From: Thalassobacterium maritimum | GTDB taxonomy: Bacteria > Verrucomicrobiota > Verrucomicrobiia > Opitutales > Coraliomargaritaceae | Length of the DNA: 64,000 bases | Reading direction: 5' to 3' | NCBI RefSeq assembly: GCF_031127805.1 | Contig: NZ_JARXHW010000011.1 | Coordinates: forward strand, 41,077 to 105,076 | In this document: piece after piece, positions 25,337 through 35,137 of the stretch | Layout of the letters: each line of letters opens with the position of its first letter | How positions within the stretch are numbered: the first letter of the stretch is position 1 | Translations under genes and position numbers: made by a program | The notes under the pieces: model-generated | Database searches by the model: none | Seen by the model: the letters and a program-made list of their open reading frames with translations, nothing else | What the model was told of the DNA's origin: nothing

Positions 25337-25768
25337 GTGCTCACTTGCAAGAAATCCTATCGCGACATCCCGTTCGCCCACCGCCAACACCACCACAGTG
25401 GGCACTGCGCCCTCATACATGGGCACAACTGGACGATCACACTCACCTTCGCCTGCAACGAGACCGACGAAAATGGCTTCGTATTGGACTTCGGAAAAGT
25501 AAAGTATCTTAAAAAGTGGATCGACGAGAATCTCGACCACGCCTGCCTCTTTAATGAGAGCGATCCCGAGAAAGAGGCCCTACTGAAACAATTTGGCCAC
25601 CTATTCAAAGCTTATACGCTCCCGACCTGCTCCTGCGAAGGACTCGCCGAGCATATCTATCATACCTTCAACCCCATGGTGCGCGCACAAAGCGACAATC
25701 GCGCCTGGATCACAGAAGTTGAAATCGAGGAAGACAATAAAAACAGCGCCGCCTACCGGCCCACATAA
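25337..25768 (+). CDS. queD: 6-carboxy-5,6,7,8-tetrahydropterin synthase
   Basis: This protein of about 143 residues starts at a GTG at 25337. The frame stays open upstream into queC, but that part has no family similarity and overlaps queC in another frame. The start gives MLTCKKSYRDIPFAHRQ, the family opening. Zinc ligands and catalytic residues are in SGHCALIHGHNW (C, HxH), and HACLFNESD and PTCSCEGLAEHIYHTF complete the fold. It converts dihydroneopterin triphosphate to carboxytetrahydropterin for queuosine. The 157-bp gap after queC shows no other gene. Confidence 0.9.
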   Translation: MLTCKKSYRDIPFAHRQHHHSGHCALIHGHNWTITLTFACNETDENGFVLDFGKVKYLKKWIDENLDHACLFNESDPEKEALLKQFGHLFKAYTLPTCSCEGLAEHIYHTFNPMVRAQSDNRAWITEVEIEEDNKNSAAYRPT

Positions 25769-25936
25769 GCGCCCGCAGAGACTGTAGTTAACAGGCTATT
25801 TTCCCCGGCTACTAGGGCATTCACATGCCAGGACGGACGTGGTCGATTTGCATGAATTTAACAGTCAAATGTCTCGAATAGAAAAGAGATCGCTACATAA
25901 TCGCAGTTTCGGCACAATTCTTTCTATTAAGGAGCC

Positions 25937-28900
25937 ATGAAACCGCGCAACAGACTACCAAACACGCAAGCCCAAGGCGGCTTTGCGCTCGTACTTGCGC
26001 TCACGCTAATGGGCTTCGTCCTTGTGCTTCTAGTTTCCATGACGTTGATGATCAACGTAGAAACTGTCAGTAGCCAAGCCACACTCTCACAACTCCGGGC
26101 AAAAGAAAGCGCCCGCCTCGCCCTAATGATGGCACTCGGCGATCTTCAACGCTACGCCGGCCCCGATCAACGGGTGACAGCACGAGCAGAAATTTTAAAT
26201 AGCGATCTAGCTAGTGACCATCCATACTGGACGGGGGCCTGGGATAGCAACAACATGAGCTCAAATCCACATTGGATGGTCTCTTGGCAGGATCAGAGTT
26301 CGCAAATACCGCCCACTGATACATTGCAACTCCTCGGCTCTGGAGCAGCAGGAGCACTCAGTAGCAACTATGTGAATGCTCCAGTCATCCATGTCATCGG
26401 CAATAACAGCTCCAATAATTCCAAAATCGCTTGGTGGGTCAGTGACGACGGCGTCAAAGCTAGCGCTGGCAACCGCCCGAGGCAGCTAAGGGCGACCTCA
26501 AATTTCCTAACAACTGAATCCTTTGATGCCCTTGATCTGCTAGTGGCCTCCAGTCAAGGGCTGGAAAGTATTTTTCCAAACTATGATCGATTTAGCTCAA
26601 GTGACGCCAAGCACTTAGACCGTGTTTTTTCTTATAAACAGTTACTCGCACAATCCGACTTCCTTGAAGCCGATGCAGACTTCTCCAACGAAGCGGGCTA
26701 CCACTCGATTGCCCCCTTTAGCCTAGGCGTGCTCTCGAATACACTCAGCGGTAGCGACGGTGGCTTACTTAGAGATCTTTCACTCTTCCCCCAAATGCTA
26801 GGCACTGAGCTCGCTGAATACCTCCAACTCGGCGAGGCACATGCAGACGCTCAAAACCTGCTCAGTGACGCAGTGGCGAGCAAGCGACTGTTCAGTCAAA
26901 TCCAAGGCCTCGAAGCCATCGGCCCACTTAACGATGGCGATATCGCCACTCCAATTGCCCCGATCCTTTCGAATTTCATGATGGCCTTTACCATCCGCTC
27001 CGAGTCCCCCGTCGCCAGTAACCCAAACTTCTACCTGCGCATGCGCTTCTTTTGTGAGTTTTGGAACCCCTACACAAATGCCTTAAGTATGCAAGATGAG
27101 GCGAACAACAATTTAGAATTGGAACTAGAAATAAACGGACTGCCCGAAGTCACTGTCCATAAGACCACAGGCACTCTGGCTCATAGCGCCCCCATTGATA
27201 TTCAAAGTTTAACGGGTCAACCCAGCCATCCTGATAACTCGATGGTGATACGCTTGGTAAATGATACATCTCAGGATTGGCTGCCAGGACAATCTAAGAA
27301 TTGGACAGGAGTGGATGCCACTCGTGCAACGGGTGCCTCACCTTATTACTCCATTCAAAATGATGGAAAATCCTGGAATGACCCAGATCATAACCTGGGA
27401 GGAGCGACCGGGATCGACACATTCGAACCGCGCCTCACATCCGACCTTCGACATGAAAGCACTGGCAACAACAACATCACTGTAAAAGTTTACTTAGTCA
27501 ACGACGCCACCAATGAGCGTGAATTGCTCTCGACCATCGACAGCCTGGAGTATCAACCCGTCTCCACACGCCCGAGCGGCTACAGTAACACACACAGTGG
27601 ATCTAAATTTGGCTACCACTTCATATTGCGTGGACCCCACCTAAGCGCCAATGACTCCGAATACTACAGAGGACGCTGGCTCTACGACCACGACCCGAGA
27701 AACCCAGCGCCGGAGTTTAATCCGGATTGGAATCTAGACAACGACCCCGACGTTCCCAGCGGCAGCGCCTACGTACCCATAAAAGATGGGATTAGTACCC
27801 TGCTAACCCCCGCACCAGCCGAAATCTTTGATCCTGACACCATTAATACCATTGTTTTCAGACGCATAATGGACCGAAGCTCAGGAATCAACGGACAACA
27901 TTACAATACGCTTTGGCAAAATGCACCGCTATTTGAACTGCCACGCGAACGTATCCTTTCACTCGCTTCCCTTCAACACCTCTACTTCCACAATGAGCGT
28001 CCATTCCAAGTCGGTAATAGCTGGGGCAGCGACGGTGCCACCAATACCTCTGCATGGTTTGACCGCTACTACTTCTCTGGTTTTAGCCGCAGTGATAATC
28101 CCAACTCATTCGACACAACTACAGGACCGACAAACCCGAGCCTAGTCTTTTATCACCCCAACGACTTCGCCAATGAACTCAATGACTGGCAAGCAAACAC
28201 GGCCTCCGATACAGAGGCCGCCAAGAACCCAGCTGAACTCCTGATGGTCGCCAACCGTTTTAATGTCAATTCCACCTCTGTCGCCGCATGGAAGGCCGTA
28301 CTGAGTTCCTTGCGTCTCGATAATTTCGAATACTTAGACTACCCCGAACAAGACACCTCCGACCTCTCTACACTCACGATCAACCAACAAAGTCGCATCG
28401 GCAGCTTTGCTCGTTTTTCTCACTCTCTGGAGGAGACCTACGAAGCCCCCGAGACTCCAGCTTTCGATAATGGCGAGTCCATCGCCCCCTCCGCATTCTA
28501 TCGCCACGGCGCACGGCGCTTCGACGACGACGAATTTGAAGCCTTCGCAGAAGAGATCGTTCGTCTGATCAAGGAACGTGCCAGTCCCTTCGCAACCATG
28601 GAATCCTTCATTTCGGCAGCTAGCGGCGAAGAAGAAAGTCTATTGGAAAAAGCCATAGCTGCCGTCTTTGCCCCTAGTGGTCGTCAAGAATGGGACCATC
28701 AATGGGAGACCACAGGCGTGCGCGGCAATAATGCTGATATCATCGAAATCGATCATTTCTCACCAGGATTTCTCACCCAAGCGGATGTGCTATCCGCCAT
28801 CGGCCCCATGTTGGCTCCCCGCTCAGATACATTTACTATTCGCACCCGCGGCGATAGCATCAACCTCGAGGGCCAAAGCGAAGCGAGTGCTTATTTAGAA

Positions 28901-29014
28901 GCTACTTTTCAACGCACCCCAGAAACCGTCGATTCCACGGCCAATCCAACCGAATCCAATGATCGCCGTTTCATCCTAATTTCACTACGTTGGCTATCGG
29001 AGAAAGAAGTATAA
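25937..29014 (+). CDS. Verru_Chthon cassette-type protein A (large pilin-like envelope protein)
   Basis: This 1025-residue protein has a prepilin-like N-terminus: a short basic segment, QGGFALVLALTLMGFVLVLLVSMTLM (membrane helix about 15-40) and then ARLALMMALGDLQRYAGPDQRVTARA. That opening is the hallmark I associate with the Verru_Chthon cassette protein A family. The rest is a large soluble domain rich in Asn, Ser and Asp with no motif I recognise. AAGGAG lies 4 bp before the ATG. A coupled secreted protein follows. Other members of the cassette (proteins B to D) are not in the window. Confidence 0.75.
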   Translation: MKPRNRLPNTQAQGGFALVLALTLMGFVLVLLVSMTLMINVETVSSQATLSQLRAKESARLALMMALGDLQRYAGPDQRVTARAEILNSDLASDHPYWTGAWDSNNMSSNPHWMVSWQDQSSQIPPTDTLQLLGSGAAGALSSNYVNAPVIHVIGNNSSNNSKIAWWVSDDGVKASAGNRPRQLRATSNFLTTESFDALDLLVASSQGLESIFPNYDRFSSSDAKHLDRVFSYKQLLAQSDFLEADADFSNEAGYHSIAPFSLGVLSNTLSGSDGGLLRDLSLFPQMLGTELAEYLQLGEAHADAQNLLSDAVASKRLFSQIQGLEAIGPLNDGDIATPIAPILSNFMMAFTIRSESPVASNPNFYLRMRFFCEFWNPYTNALSMQDEANNNLELELEINGLPEVTVHKTTGTLAHSAPIDIQSLTGQPSHPDNSMVIRLVNDTSQDWLPGQSKNWTGVDATRATGASPYYSIQNDGKSWNDPDHNLGGATGIDTFEPRLTSDLRHESTGNNNITVKVYLVNDATNERELLSTIDSLEYQPVSTRPSGYSNTHSGSKFGYHFILRGPHLSANDSEYYRGRWLYDHDPRNPAPEFNPDWNLDNDPDVPSGSAYVPIKDGISTLLTPAPAEIFDPDTINTIVFRRIMDRSSGINGQHYNTLWQNAPLFELPRERILSLASLQHLYFHNERPFQVGNSWGSDGATNTSAWFDRYYFSGFSRSDNPNSFDTTTGPTNPSLVFYHPNDFANELNDWQANTASDTEAAKNPAELLMVANRFNVNSTSVAAWKAVLSSLRLDNFEYLDYPEQDTSDLSTLTINQQSRIGSFARFSHSLEETYEAPETPAFDNGESIAPSAFYRHGARRFDDDEFEAFAEEIVRLIKERASPFATMESFISAASGEEESLLEKAIAAVFAPSGRQEWDHQWETTGVRGNNADIIEIDHFSPGFLTQADVLSAIGPMLAPRSDTFTIRTRGDSINLEGQSEASAYLEATFQRTPETVDSTANPTESNDRRFILISLRWLSEKEV

Positions 29015-29715
29015 TGCAGCTACACAATCATATCCACGCCTTCATACTGCTCCTAATCACCACAATCAGCGCGGGAGCACAGCCAGCAGTACGTGAAATT
29101 GAATTTAACGTCTATGGCCAATACCCTGTTCGAAATATCGAATACCGACCGATCGGAGAGAGCTCGATTCAATTAGGTGAAGAGCCCCCCGCCCCCGTCG
29201 CGATCAAGACGCATTCGCTCGCACGCATGGGGCCCTACACTTATAAGGGCATTGAACCGATCGAGTTCTATAACGCAAAGAATCAAGAGCTTGTAGCAAA
29301 AGTCACCATACCGCCCGATAGCGATAAATGGTTACTCATATTCCTCAAGAATCCTCGCTACAAAAGTGACCCGAATGGGCAACTCAGGTACCTCGTTTAT
29401 CCCTTTAACGATAGCCCTTCGCACTTACCTGCCGACGGCCTGATTTTTCTAAATATCTCAGGAAACGCACTCGATGGTTTACTTGAAGATAAGCGAGTCA
29501 GCCTAGGCGTAGGCGAATCAGGCACATACCGAGTACAAGAAAGCCTCCCAATCAATTTATGGGCACGCAGTTTCGACGGAGAAAAACTCCTGCCAGCACT
29601 GGTTAAAACATACAGCTTTACTCCCAATCACCGCTACCTGATGATCTTCTTCCCACCTGTTTTAACGGGTTCCGTCGACCTGGATGTGCGATTCTTAAGT
29701 GAATCTGCAGAATAA
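29014..29715 (+). CDS. Secreted protein coupled to the cassette-type protein A
   Basis: The ATG overlaps the previous stop in a TAATG arrangement, with GGAGAAAGAAG upstream, so translation is coupled. The 233-residue product has a signal peptide (MQLHNHIHAFILLLITTISAGAQ) and a beta-rich body, with repeated segments such as WLLIFLKNPRYKSD and HRYLMIFFPP. I recognise no named family; it resembles the accessory proteins often found directly after Verru_Chthon-type genes. Function is unknown, probably periplasmic or surface. Confidence 0.7.
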   Translation: MQLHNHIHAFILLLITTISAGAQPAVREIEFNVYGQYPVRNIEYRPIGESSIQLGEEPPAPVAIKTHSLARMGPYTYKGIEPIEFYNAKNQELVAKVTIPPDSDKWLLIFLKNPRYKSDPNGQLRYLVYPFNDSPSHLPADGLIFLNISGNALDGLLEDKRVSLGVGESGTYRVQESLPINLWARSFDGEKLLPALVKTYSFTPNHRYLMIFFPPVLTGSVDLDVRFLSESAE

Positions 29716-29743
29716 TAGTTAGAGCCAAGCCTCAGCAAAATTC

Positions 29744-30259
29744 TCAGCGCCTGCCAGACAATGCCCGAAACTTGGCCCACAAGTGGCTGAATGACCACGC
29801 GAAATCTCTTGGGCGTTCTTTGAGCCAATGGTTGAGGTGTTTCACATCAATCCATTGCCCCTCCATCACTTCAGTCGAATCCAGCACAAAAGGCCCCTCC
29901 GACTCGCAAGTGTAGACCCACACAAACTCATAGCCCGTCTGCTTACAAGGCGCCTCCTTGAACACACGTTTCAGCTGATGCGGATCGTGAAGACCGATTT
30001 CTTCGGCCAACTCCCGCGGGGCCGCATCATCGTAATCCTCTCCGGTGTCCACATGCCCCGAACAAGAACTGACCCACTTACCAGGCGCAGTGTCTTTGCT
30101 TAAAGAACGACGTTGTAAGTACAGCTGCCCCGCTTGATTGAATACAAACACGTGCACAGCTCGGTGCAGTAGCTTTTCGCGGTGCACCACCGAACGTGGC
30201 TCCTGACGGAGAACATTATCGTCGTCGTCGACGACATCAAAGATATCAGTAACGGGCAT
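29744..30259 (-). CDS. Nudix hydrolase (YfcD/Idi-like)
   Basis: This protein of about 171 residues contains a full Nudix box, GHVDTGEDYDDAAPREL with EEIGL next (Gx5Ex7REUxEExGU). The opening DIFDVVDDDDNVLRQEPRSVVHREKLLHRAVHVFVFN and the QRRSLSKDTAPGKW segment are typical of the group that includes isopentenyl-diphosphate isomerase and YfcD. The frame is open to 30406, where it overlaps the next gene; the ATG at 30259 (or 30265) fits the family start. The substrate is unknown. Confidence 0.85.
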   Translation of the reverse strand: MPVTDIFDVVDDDDNVLRQEPRSVVHREKLLHRAVHVFVFNQAGQLYLQRRSLSKDTAPGKWVSSCSGHVDTGEDYDDAAPRELAEEIGLHDPHQLKRVFKEAPCKQTGYEFVWVYTCESEGPFVLDSTEVMEGQWIDVKHLNHWLKERPRDFAWSFSHLWAKFRALSGRR

Positions 30260-30381
30260 GATCATTGAAACATAAAATAAATGGGGTAGGAATGCATGAA
30301 ACTTAGTCCAAATCCACTCCTTTGATCGAGCATAAGAATGCTCATTTTCGTTAAGAAAATATGAAATATAAGGAGAATACC

Positions 30382-31200
30382 CTAATCGGGCATAGCAAAC
30401 ATCCAAGGAATTACGCCCGAGTTCACTTTTACCTCCTCAATCTTGAGTGTGCTCACCCATTCCCCGTCTTGATAACTTTCCACCTGCCTAGCGATCGGCA
30501 TGCCATAATCTCGAACATAATCGCGATAGACGACACTGTTCACCGTACCATTCAATAGATCCTGACTCACTGATTTAACTTCAAGATGCGTACGTATATC
30601 TATAAAATAATCCACTTGATAATCATTCGCGAGTTTCACTCGTATCTGATGACAAATATTTCCGTCTGTCGGCACTGTATCAATGTACTCAATTCTCTTT
30701 TCATCAGCAAAAGGATACAGCAAATGGCTACCGAAAGTCGAATTATGTATGAAACGTCGCGCCTCCATTTCTGACATAGGCGCCGAGAGTGCATCACGCT
30801 CCCCCAGCTTTTGCCAAGCAACCTCACCATCATAGCCTAAAAGCATAGCACGTTGATTGTCACCAATGCTTAACTTTATGAGATTTGGCTTCTTCTGATA
30901 GGCCTTAAGCTCGAACTCTCCACTCTCTATTTTCAAAGTGCCCAAAATCTTTAAACTAGAAATTTGTTCCCACTGCTCCTCACCTCCTAGGCCCTCCTGA
31001 TAATAACGCTGAATGATCCGAGCCAATTGTCCCTCTCCCAATTCAGGCATGGCCACAGTCTGCAGCATGGCTTTAGTTTCATCTGCAGGTATCTGCAGCA
31101 CGTTATCTGTAACGGAAGCTTCGTCGGCCATCACAGATATATTAGCCGCACACATTCCGAGGGCTCCTAAAATACAAAAAAGGTGTCGCTGTAAAATCAT
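30382..31200 (-). CDS. LolA-like secreted protein
   Basis: This 272-residue protein has a signal peptide (ILQRHLFCILGALGMCAANISVMA). After it, about residues 50-265 read as a LolA/outer-membrane-lipoprotein-sorting beta fold: ILGTLKIESGEFELKAYQKKPNLIKLSI, LLGYDGEVAWQKLG, and later YFIDIRTHLEVKSVSQD and YRDYVRDYGMPIARQVESYQDGEWVSTLKIEEVKVN. Such proteins bind lipid or lipoprotein acyl chains in the periplasm. It is not a close LolA. It is read alone, between the Nudix gene and the divergent gspF. Confidence 0.7.
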   Translation of the reverse strand: MILQRHLFCILGALGMCAANISVMADEASVTDNVLQIPADETKAMLQTVAMPELGEGQLARIIQRYYQEGLGGEEQWEQISSLKILGTLKIESGEFELKAYQKKPNLIKLSIGDNQRAMLLGYDGEVAWQKLGERDALSAPMSEMEARRFIHNSTFGSHLLYPFADEKRIEYIDTVPTDGNICHQIRVKLANDYQVDYFIDIRTHLEVKSVSQDLLNGTVNSVVYRDYVRDYGMPIARQVESYQDGEWVSTLKIEEVKVNSGVIPWMFAMPD

Positions 31201-31348
31201 GGATGTCTAAGAGTAAATAGAATAGGTCTATCGGCTAGATTATTTGTTCCAGTAATTCGCAACCATCCTCGACTTAATACGATCCTATATTCAACAACGA
31301 AAATGGTGGACTTACCGCCCTCGAAGAGACACTCATCACAATCGTATT

Positions 31349-32626
31349 ATGGCAGTTTTTAACTACAAAGCGCGACAGGCAGACGGAACGATTACCAGCG
31401 GTTCGATCGAGGCTGCAGAGCGTCGACTGGCCATGCAGCGCCTACAAGCGCAAGGGCTCAGTCCAATGGCACTCAAAGAAGGCAGCACAAGCGCACCGTC
31501 GATTTTTGCCAAACTGGGAGAACGCAGCAAATCTCTACGCAATACTGGTAGCTCTACAGACCAGTCCAACATACCCGTCAAACAGCGTGGCTCAAAACGT
31601 GAACACATCGGACTCACCGTGTTGAAGCGCCTCATGGAGCTACATAGCTCTGGCCTTCCAATCGGGGATTCGATTCGTATTCTCAGTCAGCGCCTCAGCG
31701 ATAAAGAGCAACGGGGAATCGTCCAAACTCTGTGGCGAGACTTAAGCGAAGGTTCCACCCTTGCCGGAGCTATGTCGCGCCAACCACGCTATTTCCCGAA
31801 CTCTATCAGCTATGTCATCGAGGCCGGTGAGGCCACCGGTAATCTCGCGCCAATCCTACGTAAAGTCATTGACTACCTCGAAGAAAAGGAAGCGATCCGC
31901 AAGAAGATGATCGCCAGCATGATGTATCCTACATTCATCTGCACAGTCGCCATCGCCGTGGTGGTGCTCTTTATGACTGTGTTACTGCCTCAGATTCAAG
32001 GCATGCTGGATCGTCTCGGGGGCGAAATGACTTGGAGCGCACGTATCTTAATCGACGGCTCATCACTAATCGCCAAAGCGGGTCCTTTTATACTCATTGC
32101 GGGCATCGTAGGCGCCCTCGCCTTCCAACAATGGCGACGCAGTGAAAAAGGCCTACGCCGCTCCGATTCATGGCTCCTGAAATTGCCACTGCTCGGAAAG
32201 ATTTTCCTCTATGGTGACCTATTTCAAGTCGGTAACTTGATCACCACCTTACTCGAGAGTGGCATCAATACCACGGAAACACTCAGACTTACCGAGCGCA
32301 CCGTCAAAAACTCAGAGCTCAAAGAACGCTTTAATACTGCCCGCGGCCAAGTCAACGAGGGTCTATCAATTGCACAGGCCTTTCAACGCAACCGCTTCAT
32401 GCCGGAGCTCGCAGTCGACATTTTAACCGTCGGTGAAAACACGGGAAATTTAGCTCACAGCATGAACGAAATCACCCGCAGCTTCCGAAACGAGCTGACT
32501 GCCCGTCTTAGCAAATTAACCACACTGGTATCCACTGGTGCCCTGATTTGTGCCTTTATTTTAGTCGCCCTGATCGCCCTGGGGATTGTCACCAGCGTCT
32601 TTCAGGTCAGCCGCACTCTCTCGTAA
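31349..32626 (+). CDS. gspF: Type II secretion/type IV pilus inner-membrane platform protein, GspF/PilC family
   Basis: This 425-residue protein has the usual N-terminal extension (FNYKARQADGTITSGSIEA, about 1-55) and two T2SSF domains (about 90-215 and 290-415). Three membrane helices lie near residues 190-212, 242-260 and 390-415. Landmarks are EAGEATGNLAPILRKVIDYLEEKEAIRKKM and VGENTGNLAHSMNEI, the acidic loops of the family. It would anchor the assembly ATPase in the cytoplasmic membrane. Its partner ATPase and pseudopilins are not next to it, so it works with genes elsewhere. Confidence 0.9.
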   Translation: MAVFNYKARQADGTITSGSIEAAERRLAMQRLQAQGLSPMALKEGSTSAPSIFAKLGERSKSLRNTGSSTDQSNIPVKQRGSKREHIGLTVLKRLMELHSSGLPIGDSIRILSQRLSDKEQRGIVQTLWRDLSEGSTLAGAMSRQPRYFPNSISYVIEAGEATGNLAPILRKVIDYLEEKEAIRKKMIASMMYPTFICTVAIAVVVLFMTVLLPQIQGMLDRLGGEMTWSARILIDGSSLIAKAGPFILIAGIVGALAFQQWRRSEKGLRRSDSWLLKLPLLGKIFLYGDLFQVGNLITTLLESGINTTETLRLTERTVKNSELKERFNTARGQVNEGLSIAQAFQRNRFMPELAVDILTVGENTGNLAHSMNEITRSFRNELTARLSKLTTLVSTGALICAFILVALIALGIVTSVFQVSRTLS

Positions 32627-32636
32627 GACAAAGCAA

Positions 32637-32810
32637 GTAGCGGGGCTCTTTAGACCCCGTTCCGCGTCCCGCCAAGCAACCGACAGCCAAAGACACACCG
32701 AAACCGAGGCTAAAGCACTCGGCTACGACTGACCCACCATTCACTTCGTAGCGGGGCTCTTTAGACCCCGTTCACGTCTCGCCCAGCAACCGGCAACCAA
32801 AGACTCATCG
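32637..32810. repeat. Two direct copies of the GTAGCGGGGCTCTTTAGACC element
   Basis: Copies at 32637-32700 and 32748-32810 share most of their 63-64 bases. The first 20 bases, GTAGCGGGGCTCTTTAGACC, are identical and can fold on GGGG...CCCC. They lie between the convergent gspF and phoR genes. A third copy is at 42949. Confidence 0.8.
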
Positions 32811-32816
32811 ACCACG

Positions 32817-34088
32817 CTATCCACGCGGTAAAGTAAACGACATACGCGTCCCCTCACCCAGCTTGCTTTCAGCTAGCACACTGCCGCCGTGTAATTGCAC
32901 GATATGCTTCACAATACTCAAGCCGAGGCCTGTGCCTCCAGTTTCACGTGAACGCCCCTTATCGACACGATAGAAGCGCTCAAAGAGATGCGGTAAGTCC
33001 TTAGCAGGTATGCCTGGTCCATCATCCACAACAGCGCAGCGCACATGCCCCGAATCAGAATCGAGCGTGGCCTCCAGCTGTATGCGTTTAAACTCAGGCG
33101 CATAACGAAATACGTTTTCAATAAAATTATCCAAGACCTGGTGAATTCGATAGCGATCAAAGGGCAAGCTGTCGATCCCCTCCTCTACGCTGACCACGAT
33201 CGCCTGAGTCTCCGAATTCATGCGGGCACGGTAATTCTCCGCAACTTCATCTAGCAATGGACGCAAGGGCTGATCCACTGGCTCGATCTGATCAGGGCGT
33301 GATTCCAAACGAGAGATCGTTAACAAATCCTCCACCAACACATGCAGACGCTCTGCATTGTTTAGAATCTTAGAAGTAAAGCGCAGACGCGCCTTGGGAT
33401 TGATGGTTGCTTCATCATCAATCAAGGTCTCCGCAAAGCCCTTAATAATCGTCAAAGGCGTGCGCAACTCATGGGAGACATTCGCCACAAACTCCCGCCG
33501 CATAACTTCTAAAGCCTTCAATTGGGTGATATCATGCAGCACTAACAAGGTCGACTGCGAGTCCGCAGGCTCCAAGCCAGTCACCTTTGCGCACGAAGCT
33601 TCAAACCAAAGTGTTTCATTCCCCTGCTCAATCCGGATTTGCGTCGGCTCTGTGCGATCCACCTTAGCAGCCGCATCCAATAACTCCAGCAGGGTCAAGG
33701 AGCGAAAGACGCCTTCCAAGCGCAGGCCGTGAATCGATTGCCCGCCACGAAAAAGTTTCTCTGCGGAGCGATTAGCATATTCCACCACTCGATCCGCATC
33801 AAATACAATCACCACCTCCTGCACCGCCCCAAGCATCGCCTCAACTTGACTGGAGTAGCCGCTCTTCTGCGCGGAGGCGTGGTTGTGTGAATCAATCAAG
33901 CCATTCAAGGAATCGACGAGCCCTAAAGCCCCAATTCGCTCTAAAACATCCGACGAATCTTCTGGCAACATGCGACGACGAGAACGCACCGCGCCCTCCA
34001 ACTCCCGCAATAAACGTCGCATCCGCAAGCCCCGAACAAATAACACCAGCGACAAAACTGACAATACGAACGTAATAATCCAGAGCAT
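32817..34088 (-). CDS. phoR: Sensor histidine kinase, PhoR type
   Basis: The start is uncertain: ATG at 34088 gives 423 residues; an in-frame TTG at 34166 would add 26, and a GGAGG lies between. One membrane helix stands at the N-terminus (LWIITFVLSVLSLVLFVRG). A PAS domain follows (about 80-190: VVIVFDADRVVEYANRSAEKLF). The kinase core has the H box FVANVSHELRTPLTIIKGFAETL (phospho-His), the N box VLDNFIENVFRYAPE, the G1 box VVDDGPGI, the F box LFERFYRVDKGRS and the G2 box GTGLGLSIVKHIV. It follows phoB, as in phosphate-control pairs. Confidence 0.88.
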   Translation of the reverse strand: MLWIITFVLSVLSLVLFVRGLRMRRLLRELEGAVRSRRRMLPEDSSDVLERIGALGLVDSLNGLIDSHNHASAQKSGYSSQVEAMLGAVQEVVIVFDADRVVEYANRSAEKLFRGGQSIHGLRLEGVFRSLTLLELLDAAAKVDRTEPTQIRIEQGNETLWFEASCAKVTGLEPADSQSTLLVLHDITQLKALEVMRREFVANVSHELRTPLTIIKGFAETLIDDEATINPKARLRFTSKILNNAERLHVLVEDLLTISRLESRPDQIEPVDQPLRPLLDEVAENYRARMNSETQAIVVSVEEGIDSLPFDRYRIHQVLDNFIENVFRYAPEFKRIQLEATLDSDSGHVRCAVVDDGPGIPAKDLPHLFERFYRVDKGRSRETGGTGLGLSIVKHIVQLHGGSVLAESKLGEGTRMSFTLPRG

Positions 34089-34220
34089 GATAAAGAAGTA
34101 GATATAGAATTGGGGCCTCGATGAAGCGTCATTGATTGACGAAATTACTACGCCTCCAACAGACAATCACAAGCAACTAAGCTCACGCCACACGCGAACA
34201 ATAACGATAGGCAATAGACA

Positions 34221-34238
34221 GCGAGAGCCGACTCTCGC
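34221..34238 (-). other. Intercistronic hairpin at the phoB stop
   Basis: GCGAGAG and its complement form a 7-bp stem around a 4-nt loop. It touches the phoB stop codon and is not followed by a T-run, so it may modulate phoR expression or mRNA stability instead of ending transcription. Confidence 0.5.
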
Positions 34239-34939
34239 TAGACATCCACTGCACGATAACCAACGCCACGCACTGTCTCTATTAAGTGCGCGTAAGTACC
34301 CAGTTTCTCGCGCACACGACGCACGTGCGTGTCCACGGTCCGTGTCTCAATATCAGTGTCATAGTGCCATACATTGACTAATAAGTGCTCACGCGATTGC
34401 ACACGCCCTTTGCGCTCCATCAACAACTTCAACAAGCGGAACTCAGTCGCAGTCAGCACCACGGGCACCCCATCCACAGTCAATTCATGTAAATCCTCAT
34501 CGATCACGACCCCCGCAATCTCAATGCGCGACTGCGTCGGGGCATCAACCGGACTGCCTGAGCGGTTGAGCATATTACTAATGCGCAATAGCAACTCCTT
34601 CGCATTAAATGGCTTCGAAAGGTAATCGTCGGCTCCGGTTTCCAAGCCTTTGACACGGTCTTCCGCCTCGCCGCGGGCACTTAGAAAAATGATCGGAATG
34701 TCCTTCATAGAAGGGTCCGAACGCGCGATGCGGCACAGTTGCAAGCCGTTCAACTCGGGCATCATGATGTCTAAAATCATCAAATCTGGCACGAAATCAC
34801 GCACCTTGGCAACAAACACCAAAGGATCATTCAAAACCTCAACACGATAGCCCTCTTGCTCAAGTTTATACTCCAGCAACTCTGTGACGTCAGGCTCATC
34901 GTCTAAAACTAAAATTCGGTGCACTTTCGGGGCGCTCAT
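34238..34939 (-). CDS. phoB: PhoB-like response regulator (OmpR family)
   Basis: From the ATG at 34939 this has 233 residues. The receiver domain (about 5-120) has DDEPD, the phospho-acceptor Asp in LMILDIMMPELNG (about 54), SARGEAEDRVKGLETGADDYLSKPF and the K-P switch. A winged-helix DNA-binding domain (about 135-232) has LTATEFRLLKLLMERKGRVQSREHLL and TRTVDTHVRRVREKLG. A TTG at 34957 is in frame, but the ATG is more likely. It is cotranscribed with phoR; together they would sense phosphate limitation. The PstS-like gene at 1-2 kb is a possible target. Confidence 0.9.
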   Translation of the reverse strand: MSAPKVHRILVLDDEPDVTELLEYKLEQEGYRVEVLNDPLVFVAKVRDFVPDLMILDIMMPELNGLQLCRIARSDPSMKDIPIIFLSARGEAEDRVKGLETGADDYLSKPFNAKELLLRISNMLNRSGSPVDAPTQSRIEIAGVVIDEDLHELTVDGVPVVLTATEFRLLKLLMERKGRVQSREHLLVNVWHYDTDIETRTVDTHVRRVREKLGTYAHLIETVRGVGYRAVDV

Positions 34940-35137
34940 AGGATTTGTGTGGCTCAACAGCCAGTGTGTTTATGCGGTTTCCAAGAGAGTCTCGGTTCTC
35001 TGTAACATCGATCAAGACCTATTACATCTAATTACAGGTCAACGCTTAAAGCGATCCCAGCCCAAACACGACTCGTTTTTCACAGCAATGAAACATCAGC
35101 GTTTCACAACCGTAACAAATGCAGTAAATCCCAACGC

